From CBIHON01 sp966211965 (GTDB taxonomy: Bacteria; Pseudomonadota; Gammaproteobacteria; Burkholderiales; Burkholderiaceae_D), in assembly GCA_966211965.1 (NCBI GenBank), contig CBIHON010000054.1, positions 1 to 29,665 of the forward strand: DNA of 29,665 nt, written 5' to 3'. Shown here piece after piece: positions 1 to 6,934 of the stretch. The number at the start of each line of letters is the position of its first letter. The first letter of the stretch is position 1. The notes under the pieces were generated by a model. It did no database searches. It was not told the DNA's origin and saw nothing but the letters and a program-made list of their open reading frames with translations. The position numbers were made by a program, and so were the translations under genes.

Positions 1-1
1 A

Positions 2-106
2 TGGCGCATCGTGTTCAGTGCCGGGCTGAGCAATTTCGAAGTGGTGAATTACACCAGGGAAGTCGCGACCGGCTTGTTCATTCTGGCGCAGCCTCAGACC
101 GAGTAG
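2..106 (+). CDS. C-terminal fragment of an unrecognised protein
   Basis: The reading frame is open from the window edge to a TAG at 104-106 and gives 34 residues ending LFILAQPQTE. The composition (alternating hydrophobic and polar residues such as RIVFSAGLSNFEVV) looks like real coding sequence, unlike the other two frames, which are arginine-rich and shadow-like. The start lies outside the window, so family and function cannot be assigned. It is followed by the aroG leader region, which appears to have its own transcription start, so it is probably not cotranscribed with aroG. Confidence 0.5.
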   Translation, partial: WRIVFSAGLSNFEVVNYTREVATGLFILAQPQTE

Positions 107-211
107 CATGGAAAGGCCGGGGTCGGAAAATAATCGGTCATCCTTTTGCTTGCAAATTCTTTTGATTTATTGCACTATTACCTCGGACTAGATACAAAAC
201 CCCGAAAAAAC

Positions 212-283
212 ATGACTTTCGCTCGCTTTTTCTTTTATTTTTACTTTAGCTATTCCAGCCAAAAGGCGGTGGAAAAGCGGTAA
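212..283 (+). CDS. Phe/Tyr-rich leader peptide of aroG (attenuator)
   Basis: This 23-codon ORF starts at ATG 212 and ends at TAA 281-283. It contains the run FFFYFYFSY at residues 6-14, with six Phe (residues 3, 6, 7, 8, 10, 12) and three Tyr (9, 11, 14) in the first fourteen residues. That composition is the signature of transcription-attenuation leader peptides such as E. coli PheL and PheM. It is followed 32 nt later by an intrinsic terminator and then by aroG, whose product leads to Phe and Tyr. No clear Shine-Dalgarno sequence precedes it (cccgaaaaaac), so initiation may be weak or occur on a very short leader. A possible -10 (TAGATA, 189-194) would start the RNA near 201. Function is inferred from codon content and position; it has not been matched to a described leader. 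Confidence 0.8.
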   Translation: MTFARFFFYFYFSYSSQKAVEKR

Positions 284-344
284 GCGCGCGAATAAAAGAG
301 CCCGAACCGATTTCTAAAAAACCGCCAACGATGGCGGTTTTTTT
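265..344 (+). promoter_or_regulatory. aroG attenuator: antiterminator and terminator arms
   Basis: The terminator stem is AAAACCGCC (318-326) paired with GGCGGTTTT (333-341), loop AACGAT, followed by a T run to 344. The 5' arm ACCGCC (321-326) can instead pair with GGCGGT at 265-270, a copy of the terminator's 3' arm that lies inside the leader peptide's last codons; a second partial copy GCGGT is at 277-281. A ribosome stalled on the Phe/Tyr codons (227-253) leaves 265-281 free to form the antiterminator. A ribosome that reaches the stop at 281 covers it and lets the terminator form. This is the classic amino-acid attenuation geometry, read directly from the bases; the regulatory outcome is inferred. 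Confidence 0.78.
316..344 (+). terminator. Intrinsic terminator in the aroG leader
   Basis: A nine-base-pair perfect stem (318-326 with 333-341) has a six-base loop and ends in an uninterrupted T tract at 338-344. It lies 51 bases before the aroG ATG, between the leader peptide and the structural gene, so it acts as a conditional terminator for aroG rather than as the end of the gene at the left edge. The upstream A tract also makes it look functional on the opposite strand. Confidence 0.85.
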
Positions 345-395
345 ATTCCCGAATCGAATCAATGATTGCCATCTTACTTTTGAACAGGAGAAAAC

Positions 396-1457
396 ATGCC
401 GCGTACCGATGATCTACGAATCCGAGAAATGAAAGAATTGACGCCACCTTCGCACCTCATCCGCGAATTCTCTTGTTCCGAGAAGGTGGCCAGTACCGCT
501 GCCAATTGCCGTACCGCCTTGCACCGCATCCTGCACGGCCAGGATGATCGCGTGATGGTCGTGATTGGACCTTGCTCGATCCACGACACCAAGGCCGCGA
601 TGGAATACGCGCAACGCCTTCTCAAGGAGCGTGAGCGTTTCGCCGGCGAACTGGAAATCGTGATGCGCGTGTATTTCGAAAAGCCGCGTACCACGGTCGG
701 CTGGAAAGGCCTGATCAACGATCCCTACATGGATAACAGCTTCCGCATCAACGATGGCTTGCGTCTGGCGCGTGAACTGCTGTTGAACATCAACGAACTG
801 GGCTTGCCGGCCGGTACCGAATTCCTCGATGTGATCAGTCCGCAATACATTGCCGATCTGATCAGCTGGGGGGCGATCGGGGCACGCACCACCGAGTCGC
901 AGGTGCATCGGGAATTGGCTTCCGGCCTGTCCTGCCCGGTGGGTTTCAAGAACGGCACCGACGGCAACGTCAAGATCGCGGTCGACGCGATCAAGGCGGC
1001 ATCGCAGCCGCATCATTTCCTCTCCGTTACCAAGGGGGGGCACTCGGCCATCGTCTCCACCAATGGCAACGAGGATTGCCATATCATCCTGCGTGGCGGC
1101 AAGGCGCCGAACTACGATGCTGCCAGCGTCGAAGCGGTATGCAAGGACATCGCCGCGAATGGGCTGGCTTCAAGGCTGATGATTGATGCCTCCCATGCCA
1201 ACAGCTCGAAAAAGCCGGAGAACCAAGTGCCGGTATGCGCCGATATTGCCGGCCAGATTGCGGGCGGCGATACGCGCATCGTCGGCGTGATGATTGAATC
1301 GCATCTGGTTGGAGGCCGCCAGGATCTGATCCCCGGCAAGGAGCTGACCTATGGCCAATCGGTTACGGACGGCTGCATCGATTGGGAGGCGAGCGTCAAG
1401 GTGTTGGAAGGGCTGGCGGAAGCGGTGAAACAACGCCGTCTCAAAGACACAGACTGA
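396..1457 (+). CDS. aroG: 3-deoxy-7-phosphoheptulonate synthase (DAHP synthase, class I)
   Basis: The protein condenses phosphoenolpyruvate and erythrose-4-phosphate to DAHP, the entry step of the shikimate pathway, in the cytoplasm. It has 353 residues, close to E. coli AroG (350), and follows it collinearly: GPCSIHD with the metal-binding Cys at residue 60, VYFEKPRTTVGWKGLINDP, GARTTESQVHRELASGLSCPVGFKNG when read in short pieces, HIILRGG and SHANSSK. The N-terminal DDLRI and the SPQY stretch, which in E. coli AroG belong to the Phe-inhibition site, are kept, so feedback inhibition by Phe rather than Tyr is likely but not proven. The start codon follows AACAGGAG at 384-391. It stands alone downstream of a Phe/Tyr attenuator. 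Closest alternatives are aroF or aroH isozymes; similarity favours aroG. Confidence 0.95.
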   Translation: MPRTDDLRIREMKELTPPSHLIREFSCSEKVASTAANCRTALHRILHGQDDRVMVVIGPCSIHDTKAAMEYAQRLLKERERFAGELEIVMRVYFEKPRTTVGWKGLINDPYMDNSFRINDGLRLARELLLNINELGLPAGTEFLDVISPQYIADLISWGAIGARTTESQVHRELASGLSCPVGFKNGTDGNVKIAVDAIKAASQPHHFLSVTKGGHSAIVSTNGNEDCHIILRGGKAPNYDAASVEAVCKDIAANGLASRLMIDASHANSSKKPENQVPVCADIAGQIAGGDTRIVGVMIESHLVGGRQDLIPGKELTYGQSVTDGCIDWEASVKVLEGLAEAVKQRRLKDTD

Positions 1458-1472
1458 TCCTGCGCCTCACCG

Positions 1473-1501
1473 CACAGGCCGGCATAGGGGCCGCGCCTGT
1501 G
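1473..1501 (+). terminator. Possible terminator hairpin after aroG
   Basis: CACAGGC (1473-1479) pairs with GCCTGTG (1495-1501), 15 bases past the aroG stop. There is no proper T run, so it may be a weak or factor-assisted 3' end. Confidence 0.3.
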
Positions 1502-1606
1502 TTGTGCATCTCTCTTGCTTCCTACGAATTGCACTGCACGACTAATCTTTGTGGTTTCGACCAGGCTTTGCTATAACAAAAGAGTCCCTTGTCGAAGGAG
1601 AAGATC

Positions 1607-2119
1607 ATGCGTCGCAGACTTTATTTCATGCTGCCGGATGTTCCCAGCGCACGCGCTTTGCTCGATGCGCTTCTGCTCGCCCGGATAGAGGAGCGCCATA
1701 TGCATTTCTGTGCGGAAGAGGGTGCTTTGCCGCCGGACATGCCTGAAGCGAATTTTTTGCAAAAAACCGATCTGGTGCATGGCGTCGAAAGCGGCATGCT
1801 GATCGGCGGAGGTGCAGGTTTGTTGGGCGGTATCTTGTTGGTCATGTTTCCCCCGGAGGGCATCCATTTGCAAATGGTGGCAATTCTGGTTGCCGCGATT
1901 GGCGGCTGCCTGTTTGGCGCGTGGGCCTCGGGAATGGCGGCCGCGGCCATTCCGAATTCACGGCTGAAAGCGTTTCAGGCAGGGATCGAACGAGGGCAGG
2001 TTCTGTTGATCGTCGACGTGCCTTTACGGCGCGTAGCGGAGATCGAGGAATTGGTCGCGCAGAGGTATCCGGTTGCCCGATTCGGCGGGCTGGAGCCGCA
2101 CGTGCCGGTATTTCCCTAG
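1607..2119 (+). CDS. Small membrane protein, DUF1269-like
   Basis: The 170-residue protein starts at ATG 1607, six bases after AAGGAG (1595-1600); a longer frame from TTG 1589 has no such site. The N-terminal 60 residues are soluble and look like a ferredoxin-like fold (RRRLYFMLPDV...ARALLDALL). Two hydrophobic, glycine-rich segments follow at about residues 63-85 and 90-113 (GVESGMLIGGGAGLLGGI, then VAILVAAIGGCLFGAW). The tail is soluble and ends EPHVPVFP. This layout fits the DUF1269 group of uncharacterised inner-membrane proteins. No enzymatic motif is visible. It is monocistronic, and its TAG stop lies inside the CTAG that borders the palindromic element immediately downstream. Confidence 0.75.
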   Translation: MRRRLYFMLPDVPSARALLDALLLARIEERHMHFCAEEGALPPDMPEANFLQKTDLVHGVESGMLIGGGAGLLGGILLVMFPPEGIHLQMVAILVAAIGGCLFGAWASGMAAAAIPNSRLKAFQAGIERGQVLLIVDVPLRRVAEIEELVAQRYPVARFGGLEPHVPVFP

Positions 2120-2238
2120 AGCATTTTCAGCCTGACCGTGCGGAGTCAAGGTCAGGCCGAGGAGCGGACGCGTACAGGCGTACGCCGAGCACCGGAAGCC
2201 TGAGATTGGCTCGTACGGTCAGGATGAAACTGCTCTAG
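2116..2238. repeat. Palindromic MITE-like element, copy A1
   Basis: This 123-bp unit is bounded by CTAG at 2116-2119 and 2235-2238, with 24-bp inverted ends that match at 22 positions. Its reverse complement recurs at 5346-5468 with about eight differences counted by eye. The centre contains GTAC-AGGC-GTAC (2172-2183). No transposase is encoded. The repeated CTAG could be a target duplication, as seen for some IS5-group elements; that link is an inference. Confidence 0.8.
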
Positions 2239-2252
2239 AGCGGTGTGACGAC

Positions 2253-2340
2253 GTATGAAAGGGGGGCATCTCGAGCCTGCGATGCTCACCGTACTCTTCG
2301 TACGGCTGCGCTTCTCGCCCCGACACGGAAACAGCGAGAG
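2253..2340. repeat. Divergent palindromic element D with the shared GTAC core
   Basis: This spacer abuts element A1 and carries CCGTAC-TCTTC-GTACGG (2289-2305). The flanks GATGCTC (2281-2287) and CGCTTCTCG (2309-2317) align with the core of element A2 (GGTGCTC and CGCTCCTCG). Clear terminal inverted repeats are not visible, so its limits are approximate. Confidence 0.5.
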
Positions 2341-2349
2341 TACCAGGAT

Positions 2350-2982
2350 TCAAAACCGCTTGGTCAGCGTCATCTGCTGTCCTTCGCGGCGCATTTCGGT
2401 GCGGTTCAGGAAGGACATGCCGAGCAATGCAAAAGGCAGGCCGCTTTCCTGCACCACGGCGTCGACCTGGTTCAATTCGATATCGCCGACCCTGACCGTG
2501 TTGAGCTTGACGCGATACACCGGGGCGCGTCCGTTGGCCGTGTTGACATAGGCGGCTTCGCCCTGTTTGTAGTTGATGCCGAGCCGGATTGCATCGGATG
2601 ACGACAGGGCAATCATGGTTGCGCCGGTATCGACCAGCATGTTCATTGCACCGCCATTGATCTGGCCGCGCGCCACGAAGTGTCCGCGGTCATCGGCTTG
2701 CAAGGTCACGCTGGCTGTGGCGCTTGGAGCAGTGCGATTGAGGTGTTCGCCTATGCCGATGATCTGGCGTTTTCCGTTTGCTTCTATCGTCGCGCTCGCC
2801 TCATCGACCGCCACCAGCTTGGTGTCCTCGATAATCGTATTCCCGACCGAATAGGTCTTGGGAGATGCGCCTTCTACCACCAGCACGGCTTTGCCGGGAA
2901 AAAGACCGATGACGCTGATATCGGCTGCTGCAGAAGACAAGGCAAACAGGGACAGAAAAAGAGCGACAGGTGTCAGGCGCAT
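2350..2982 (-). CDS. Secreted/periplasmic retropepsin-like aspartic protease (clan AA, TIGR02281 type)
   Basis: The 210-residue protein opens with a signal peptide (about residues 1-20, MRLTPVALFLSLFALSSAAA) and has a pepsin-like single lobe. The catalytic motif is VDTGAT at residues 117-122 and the second conserved element is ALLGMSFLNR at 185-194, as in single-domain retropepsin-like bacterial proteases that act as dimers. An N-terminal domain (20-85, VLVVEGASPKTYSVG) precedes the protease domain. It is exported to the periplasm or anchored there; the substrate is unknown. Its start overlaps the end of the 99-residue upstream gene by 10 bases, implying translational coupling, and there is no strong ribosome site of its own. 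It is the last gene of a three-gene minus-strand run beginning at yajQ. Confidence 0.85.
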   Translation of the reverse strand: MRLTPVALFLSLFALSSAAADISVIGLFPGKAVLVVEGASPKTYSVGNTIIEDTKLVAVDEASATIEANGKRQIIGIGEHLNRTAPSATASVTLQADDRGHFVARGQINGGAMNMLVDTGATMIALSSSDAIRLGINYKQGEAAYVNTANGRAPVYRVKLNTVRVGDIELNQVDAVVQESGLPFALLGMSFLNRTEMRREGQQMTLTKRF

Positions 2983-3272
2983 GTCCGTAAATTTGAATTT
3001 TGGAACATGTATTCTGGCACGATCGCTTCATGAATGCGCATCAGCATGTAGATTTCTTCCCACACTTCGGGCGGAAATCCTTCTCGGTTACCCCGATCAT
3101 CGAGGGTGAGCTTGCGAAAATACTCATTCAATTCCTTGAAGCCCCACATCGCCTGAATCGCCTGAAATACGCGCGGATAGTCCTTTTCCAGTGATGGACC
3201 TTCCATGCGTTCCTCCACTCTTGCCCGGACCGGGGGCAAAAGCGGCGAGCCGCGGAATCCGTAACGAGACAT
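2973..3272 (-). CDS. Conserved-looking hypothetical protein (99 aa)
   Basis: The protein is soluble and charged, with an arginine-rich N-terminus (SRYGFRGSPLLPPVRARVEER) and a helical body rich in aromatic residues (ALFE-type pattern, WGFKELNEYFRKL, PEVWEEIYMLMRIHEAIVPEY). No signal, membrane span or catalytic motif is seen. ATG 3272 follows AAGAGG at a good distance. It starts 25 bases after yajQ ends and overlaps the protease gene by 10 bases, so the three are probably cotranscribed. I do not recognise the family and assign no function; coding status is well supported by the spacing, ribosome site and coupling. Confidence 0.75.
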   Translation of the reverse strand: MSRYGFRGSPLLPPVRARVEERMEGPSLEKDYPRVFQAIQAMWGFKELNEYFRKLTLDDRGNREGFPPEVWEEIYMLMRIHEAIVPEYMFQNSNLRTCA

Positions 3273-3297
3273 GTTAGCCTCTTGGCGAAGTGGATTC

Positions 3298-3783
3298 CTA
3301 ATCCCGGAAGTTGTTGAATTCCAGCGGCAGGTCGGCCACTTCCTTGCGCAGCAGCGCCATGGTCGCCTGCAGGTCGTCGCGCTTGGCGCCGGTGACGCGG
3401 ACCGCGTCGCCTTGGATGCTGGCTTGGACTTTCATCTTGCTGTCCTTGATGATGCGGACGATTTTCTTGGCAGCTTCGGTCTCGATGCCGTTCTTGATCT
3501 TGATGACTTGCTTGACTTTGTCGCCGCCGATTTTTTCGATTTTACCGATATCCAGGAAACGCACATCGACGCTACGCTTGACCAGCTTGTTGGTCAGCAC
3601 ATCGCGCACTTGACCCAACTGGAATTCGGAATCGGCATAGGCGGTAAGTTCGCGTTCTTTTTGCTCGATACGGGCGTCGCTGCCTTTGAAATCGAAACGG
3701 GTCGAGATTTCCTTGTTGGCTTGATCGACGGCATTCCTGACTTCGACGATATTGGCTTCGGATACGGTATCAAACGATGGCAT
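3298..3783 (-). CDS. yajQ: YajQ family nucleotide (cyclic-di-GMP) binding protein
   Basis: The 161-residue protein begins MPSFDTVSE, the standard YajQ N-terminus. A longer frame reaching 3867 adds 28 residues that are not family-like, and an AGAGGAAC ribosome site supports ATG 3783. Typical blocks are RFDFKGSDARIEQKE, KRSVDVRFLDIG, KQVIKIKNGIE and a C-terminal RDDLQATMALLRKEV...PLEFNNFRD. The family folds as two ferredoxin-like domains; Xanthomonas and Pseudomonas members bind cyclic-di-GMP and act with a LysR regulator. The gene is divergent from murB and heads the run yajQ-unknown-protease. Confidence 0.95.
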   Translation of the reverse strand: MPSFDTVSEANIVEVRNAVDQANKEISTRFDFKGSDARIEQKERELTAYADSEFQLGQVRDVLTNKLVKRSVDVRFLDIGKIEKIGGDKVKQVIKIKNGIETEAAKKIVRIIKDSKMKVQASIQGDAVRVTGAKRDDLQATMALLRKEVADLPLEFNNFRD

Positions 3784-3889
3784 GGCTGTTCCTCTTGGTT
3801 TCTGGCAAAAACTCGCTTTCGGCGGGTTCTTATAATTCGGATAACTGGGTATTTTAGCCGACAACATAGTGGGTGACCACCGTTGGGAC

Positions 3890-3895
3890 TATAAT
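3890..3895 (+). promoter_or_regulatory. murB -10 box (leaderless start)
   Basis: A perfect TATAAT lies here, and nine bases separate it from the murB ATG at 3905. Transcription would begin at about 3901-3903, leaving almost no 5' leader, and no Shine-Dalgarno sequence is present in the gap. The -35 region is not recognisable. Confidence 0.55.
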
Positions 3896-3904
3896 CCTCG
3901 CGCT

Positions 3905-4933
3905 ATGACTGCTCCGCTTCCCATCCGCTACGATTTTCCCCTGCGTTCCTTAAACACCTTTGGTATCGATGCCAGAGCGCAGGCCTATCTTCAGGTGAAT
4001 TCTCCCGAAATGTTGTCGGCGGTGAGCAAGACGGCTGCGCTGGCGAAATTACCGCGACTGGTGCTGGGGGGCGGCAGCAATATTCTGCTGACGCGTGATT
4101 TCCCCGGCTTGGTGCTTCATATGTGTAGGCAAGGTATCGAGATTGCAAGTGAGGACAAGGATGCGACTTATGTGCGCGCGGCTGCTGGAGAAAATTGGCA
4201 CCGCTTTGTGCAATGGACTCTGGCGCAAGGATTGGGTGGACTGGAAAACCTGTCCTTGATTCCGGGCAGCGTCGGTGCGGCGCCGATCCAGAATATCGGC
4301 GCTTACGGCGTCGAGATCAAGGATTGCTTTCATTCACTGCGGGCATATGATTTTGAAACCGGCGAAGTCTTCTCACTGGATCGTTCGGCTTGCCGGTTTG
4401 GTTATCGCGATAGCGTATTCAAGCATGCTTTGCGCGACCGCGCGGTCATTCTGGATGTTACCTTTGCCTTGCCCAAGCAATGGCAGCCTGATATTGCCTA
4501 TGCCGATGTGGCGCAGGAACTGGCGGCACGAGCGATTGCGACACCCACCGCGCAGGATGTCGCCGCGGCGGTGATCGCGATCCGCACCCGCAAGCTGCCT
4601 GATCCGGCTCGCGTCGGCAATGCCGGCAGCTTCTTCAAGAATCCCATCGTACCAACAGCCCAGCGTGACGCGCTGTTGAGCGCTTTTCCGCAACTGGTGA
4701 GTTATGCGCAAGCCGATGGCAGTTGCAAGCTCGCCGCAGGTTGGCTGATCGACCAGTGCGGCTGGAAAGGCAAAAGCCTGGGGCAGGCCGGCGTGTATGA
4801 AAGGCAGGCGCTGGTGCTGGTCAATCGCGGCGGCGCTACCGGACAGGAGATTGAACGGCTTGCCGATGCGATCAAGGCAGATGTGATGGCCAAGTTTGGC
4901 GTGATGCTCGAACCCGAGCCGATCTTCATTTGA
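3905..4933 (+). CDS. murB: UDP-N-acetylenolpyruvoylglucosamine reductase
   Basis: The enzyme reduces UDP-N-acetylglucosamine enolpyruvate to UDP-MurNAc with NADPH and FAD, the second committed step of peptidoglycan precursor synthesis, in the cytoplasm. The 342-residue length and motifs match the E. coli-type (type I) enzyme: the N-terminal NTFG (17-20), FAD-binding LGGGSNIL (54-61), PGSVGAAPIQNIGAYG (120-135), YRDS (167-170), catalytic serine in GSFFKNP (Ser242), and a C-terminal glutamate in EPEP. ATG 3905 aligns with known N-termini; a GTG 36 bases upstream would add non-conserved residues and would precede the -10 box. It is monocistronic, divergent from yajQ and followed by a hairpin shared with ppnP. 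Confidence 0.96.
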   Translation: MTAPLPIRYDFPLRSLNTFGIDARAQAYLQVNSPEMLSAVSKTAALAKLPRLVLGGGSNILLTRDFPGLVLHMCRQGIEIASEDKDATYVRAAAGENWHRFVQWTLAQGLGGLENLSLIPGSVGAAPIQNIGAYGVEIKDCFHSLRAYDFETGEVFSLDRSACRFGYRDSVFKHALRDRAVILDVTFALPKQWQPDIAYADVAQELAARAIATPTAQDVAAAVIAIRTRKLPDPARVGNAGSFFKNPIVPTAQRDALLSAFPQLVSYAQADGSCKLAAGWLIDQCGWKGKSLGQAGVYERQALVLVNRGGATGQEIERLADAIKADVMAKFGVMLEPEPIFI

Positions 4934-4934
4934 G

Positions 4935-4959
4935 AGCGATGGCGGTCGCCGCCATCGCT
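4935..4959. terminator. Hairpin between convergent murB and ppnP
   Basis: AGCGATGGCGG (4935-4945) pairs perfectly with CCGCCATCGCT (4949-4959), leaving a three-base loop, directly after the murB stop. The following TTATTT is only a short U-rich tail, so termination strength is uncertain. Confidence 0.55.
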
Positions 4960-4983
4960 TATTTGCTCACTTGACTTGCCGTT

Positions 4984-5304
4984 TCAGGCCGCTATAAAGT
5001 GGCAGACGTAATCGAGCGTCTGGATCGTCTCGATATCGAAGCTGGAATTGCCCGGCACATTGAAGCTTTGGCCGCCTTCGTAGGTTTTCCATTCGGTTTC
5101 GCCTTTGAGGCGGATACGGCATTGGCCGGCGTTGAGTTCCATGACTTCCGGCGCACCGGTATTGAATGTCAGGGACGATGGGAAGATCACGCCAATGGTT
5201 TTCTTCGTGCCGTCAGGGAAAACGACGGTATGCGATACGCATTTTCCATCGAAATAGATGTTGGCCTTCTTGATGACGGAAACGTTGTCGAATTGTATGG
5301 TCAT
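4984..5304 (-). CDS. ppnP: Pyrimidine/purine nucleoside phosphorylase (DUF1255, cupin)
   Basis: The 106-residue single-cupin protein resembles E. coli PpnP (YaiE), which phosphorolyses several nucleosides to free base and ribose-1-phosphate. Family blocks visible are IYFDGKCVSHTVVFPDGTKKT, IFPSSLTFNTGAPEVMEL (with the PE-M pattern), W-TYEGGQSFNVPGNSSFDI and a terminal YVCHFI. It is a lone gene, convergent with murB. The upstream side carries palindromic elements rather than another gene, so its promoter must lie in the roughly 40 bases between the ATG and element A2. Confidence 0.93.
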   Translation of the reverse strand: MTIQFDNVSVIKKANIYFDGKCVSHTVVFPDGTKKTIGVIFPSSLTFNTGAPEVMELNAGQCRIRLKGETEWKTYEGGQSFNVPGNSSFDIETIQTLDYVCHFIAA

Positions 5305-5345
5305 GGTGTCGAGTTCAATGTGGAGGGTTTTCGTTAGAATTTGTT

Positions 5346-5468
5346 CTAGAGCATTTTTAGCCTGACCGTACGGGCCAATCTCAAGCCTCCGGTGCTCTGC
5401 GTACGCCTGTACGCGTCCGCTCCTCGGCCTGACCTTGACTCCGCACGGTCAGGCTAAAAATGCTCTAG
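5346..5468. repeat. Palindromic MITE-like element, copy A2
   Basis: This is the inverted copy of the element at 2116-2238, also 123 bp and bounded by CTAG at 5346-5349 and 5465-5468. Its terminal inverted repeats are perfect over 24 bp (5346-5369 with 5445-5468). The core reads GTAC-GCCT-GTAC (5401-5412). RNA from either strand would fold into a long hairpin. Confidence 0.85.
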
Positions 5469-5584
5469 GGCTCGCCAAACGGACGTGATCCGGGTCCGTA
5501 CGGCACTCGGAATCCTCATGTACCCGAGTACATTCCGGTTCCTGCGCGCCGGACGAACCCGCCTGGAGCCCGTTTGACGGGCCC
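5468..5584. repeat. Palindromic element B, abutting A2
   Basis: The ends GGGCTCGCCAAACGG (5468-5482) and CCGTTTGACGGGCCC (5570-5584) are inverted repeats matching at 13 of 15 positions. The centre is ATGTAC-CCGA-GTACAT (5518-5533). It begins on the last base of A2's CTAG and ends 12 bases after the argG stop codon, so it may also serve as the argG transcript's 3' structure. Confidence 0.65.
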
Positions 5585-5596
5585 CAGAGCAGGTTC

Positions 5597-6934
5597 TTAT
5601 TGGCCGCTGTTTTTGCCGAGGCGCGGCAGCGCAACCGACGAGTCCGCAGACAGCAGGCCCACATTACTGTAGATGCCCAGCTTTTGGCGCGTGTCGGTGA
5701 TGTCGAGGTTGCGCATTGTCAGTTGCCCGATGCGGTCTTGCGGCGTGAATGCGCCTTCGCCTTTTTCCATCGTCAGGCGTTCAGGCTGATAGGTCAGATT
5801 GGGCGATTCGGTATTCAGGATCGAGTAGTCGTTGCCGCGGCGCAGTTCCAGCGTGACTTCGCCGGTGATCGCGCGCGCCACCCAGCGCTGCGATGCTTCG
5901 CGCAGCATGATGGCTTGCGGATCGAACCAGCGCCCCTGGTACAGCAGGCGGCCGAGCTTGCGGCCGTTGTCACGATATTGCTCGATCGTGTCTTCGTTGT
6001 GGATGCCGGTGACCAGGCGCTCATAGGCGATGAACAGCAACGCCAGGCCGGGAGCTTCGTAGATGCCGCGGCTCTTCGCTTCGATGATGCGGTTTTCGAT
6101 CTGGTCGCTCATGCCGAGGCCGTGGCGGCCACCGATGCGGTTTGCTTCCATCATCAGGTCGACCGGATTTGCGAAGGTGATGCCGTTGAGCGCAACCGGA
6201 CGCCCTTCTTCGAAACGGACGCTGACTTCCTCGCGCTTGACTTCGACGTCGTCACGCCAGAATGCGACGCCCATGATCGGCTCGACGATCTTCATGCCGC
6301 TGTTCAGGTGCTCCAGGTCTTTCGCTTCATGCGTCGCACCCAGCATGTTGGAGTCGGTCGAATAGGCCTTCTCGACCGACATCTTATAGTCGAAGCCGGA
6401 TTTGATCAGGAATTCCGACATTTCCTTGCGGCCACCGAGTTCCTGGATGAAGCGGTCATCGAGCCAGGGCTTGTAGATTCTCAGCGCCGGATTCACCAGC
6501 AAACCGTAACGATAGAAACGTTCGATGTCGTTGCCCTTGAAGGTGCTGCCGTCACCCCAGATGTCGACTTGGTCTTCCTGCATCGCGGCGACCAGCATCG
6601 TGCCGGTGACGGCGCGGCCCAGCGGCGTCGTATTGAAGTAGGTGACGCCGGCGGTCGAGATGTGGAACGCACCGCTTTGCAGGGCGGCGATGCCTTCCGC
6701 GACCAGTTGTTCGCGGCAATCGATCAGGCGGGCCTGTTCAGCACCGTACAGCTTTGCTTTTTTCGGGATTGCCTCGTAGTCCGGTTCGTCGGGCTGGCCC
6801 AGGTTTGCGGTGTACGCGTACGGAATCGCGCCCTTCTGGCGCATCCAGTGCAATGCTGCGCTGGTGTCGAGCCCGCCGGAAAAGGCGATGCCCACTTTTT
6901 GGTTGGCGGGAACGGACTGGAGTATGGTCGACAT
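5597..6934 (-). CDS. argG: Argininosuccinate synthase
   Basis: The enzyme joins citrulline and aspartate with ATP to argininosuccinate, the penultimate step of arginine synthesis. At 445 residues it belongs to the long E. coli-type class (447). The PP-loop SGGLDTS is at residues 19-25, followed by YTANLGQPDEPDYEAIP, DIWGDGSTFKGNDIERFYRY, and GGRHGLGMSDQIENRIIEAKSRGIYEAP when read in shorter pieces. The reading frame is intact. It lies 62 bases downstream of argF on the same strand and is probably cotranscribed with it, placing two consecutive pathway steps together. The region after its stop holds only palindromic elements. A 454-codon open frame on the opposite strand is a GC-driven shadow. 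Confidence 0.97.
   Translation of the reverse strand: MSTILQSVPANQKVGIAFSGGLDTSAALHWMRQKGAIPYAYTANLGQPDEPDYEAIPKKAKLYGAEQARLIDCREQLVAEGIAALQSGAFHISTAGVTYFNTTPLGRAVTGTMLVAAMQEDQVDIWGDGSTFKGNDIERFYRYGLLVNPALRIYKPWLDDRFIQELGGRKEMSEFLIKSGFDYKMSVEKAYSTDSNMLGATHEAKDLEHLNSGMKIVEPIMGVAFWRDDVEVKREEVSVRFEEGRPVALNGITFANPVDLMMEANRIGGRHGLGMSDQIENRIIEAKSRGIYEAPGLALLFIAYERLVTGIHNEDTIEQYRDNGRKLGRLLYQGRWFDPQAIMLREASQRWVARAITGEVTLELRRGNDYSILNTESPNLTYQPERLTMEKGEGAFTPQDRIGQLTMRNLDITDTRQKLGIYSNVGLLSADSSVALPRLGKNSGQ

Noticed and set aside
1..169. Frame-1 ORF from the first base (MAHRVQ...)
   Set aside because: The codon pattern is poor and arginine-rich; frame 2 gives a more natural protein tail ending at 106.
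3784..3867. 28-residue N-terminal extension of YajQ
   Set aside because: The extra residues are unlike the family, while ATG 3783 has a good AGAGGAAC site and matches the known N-terminus.
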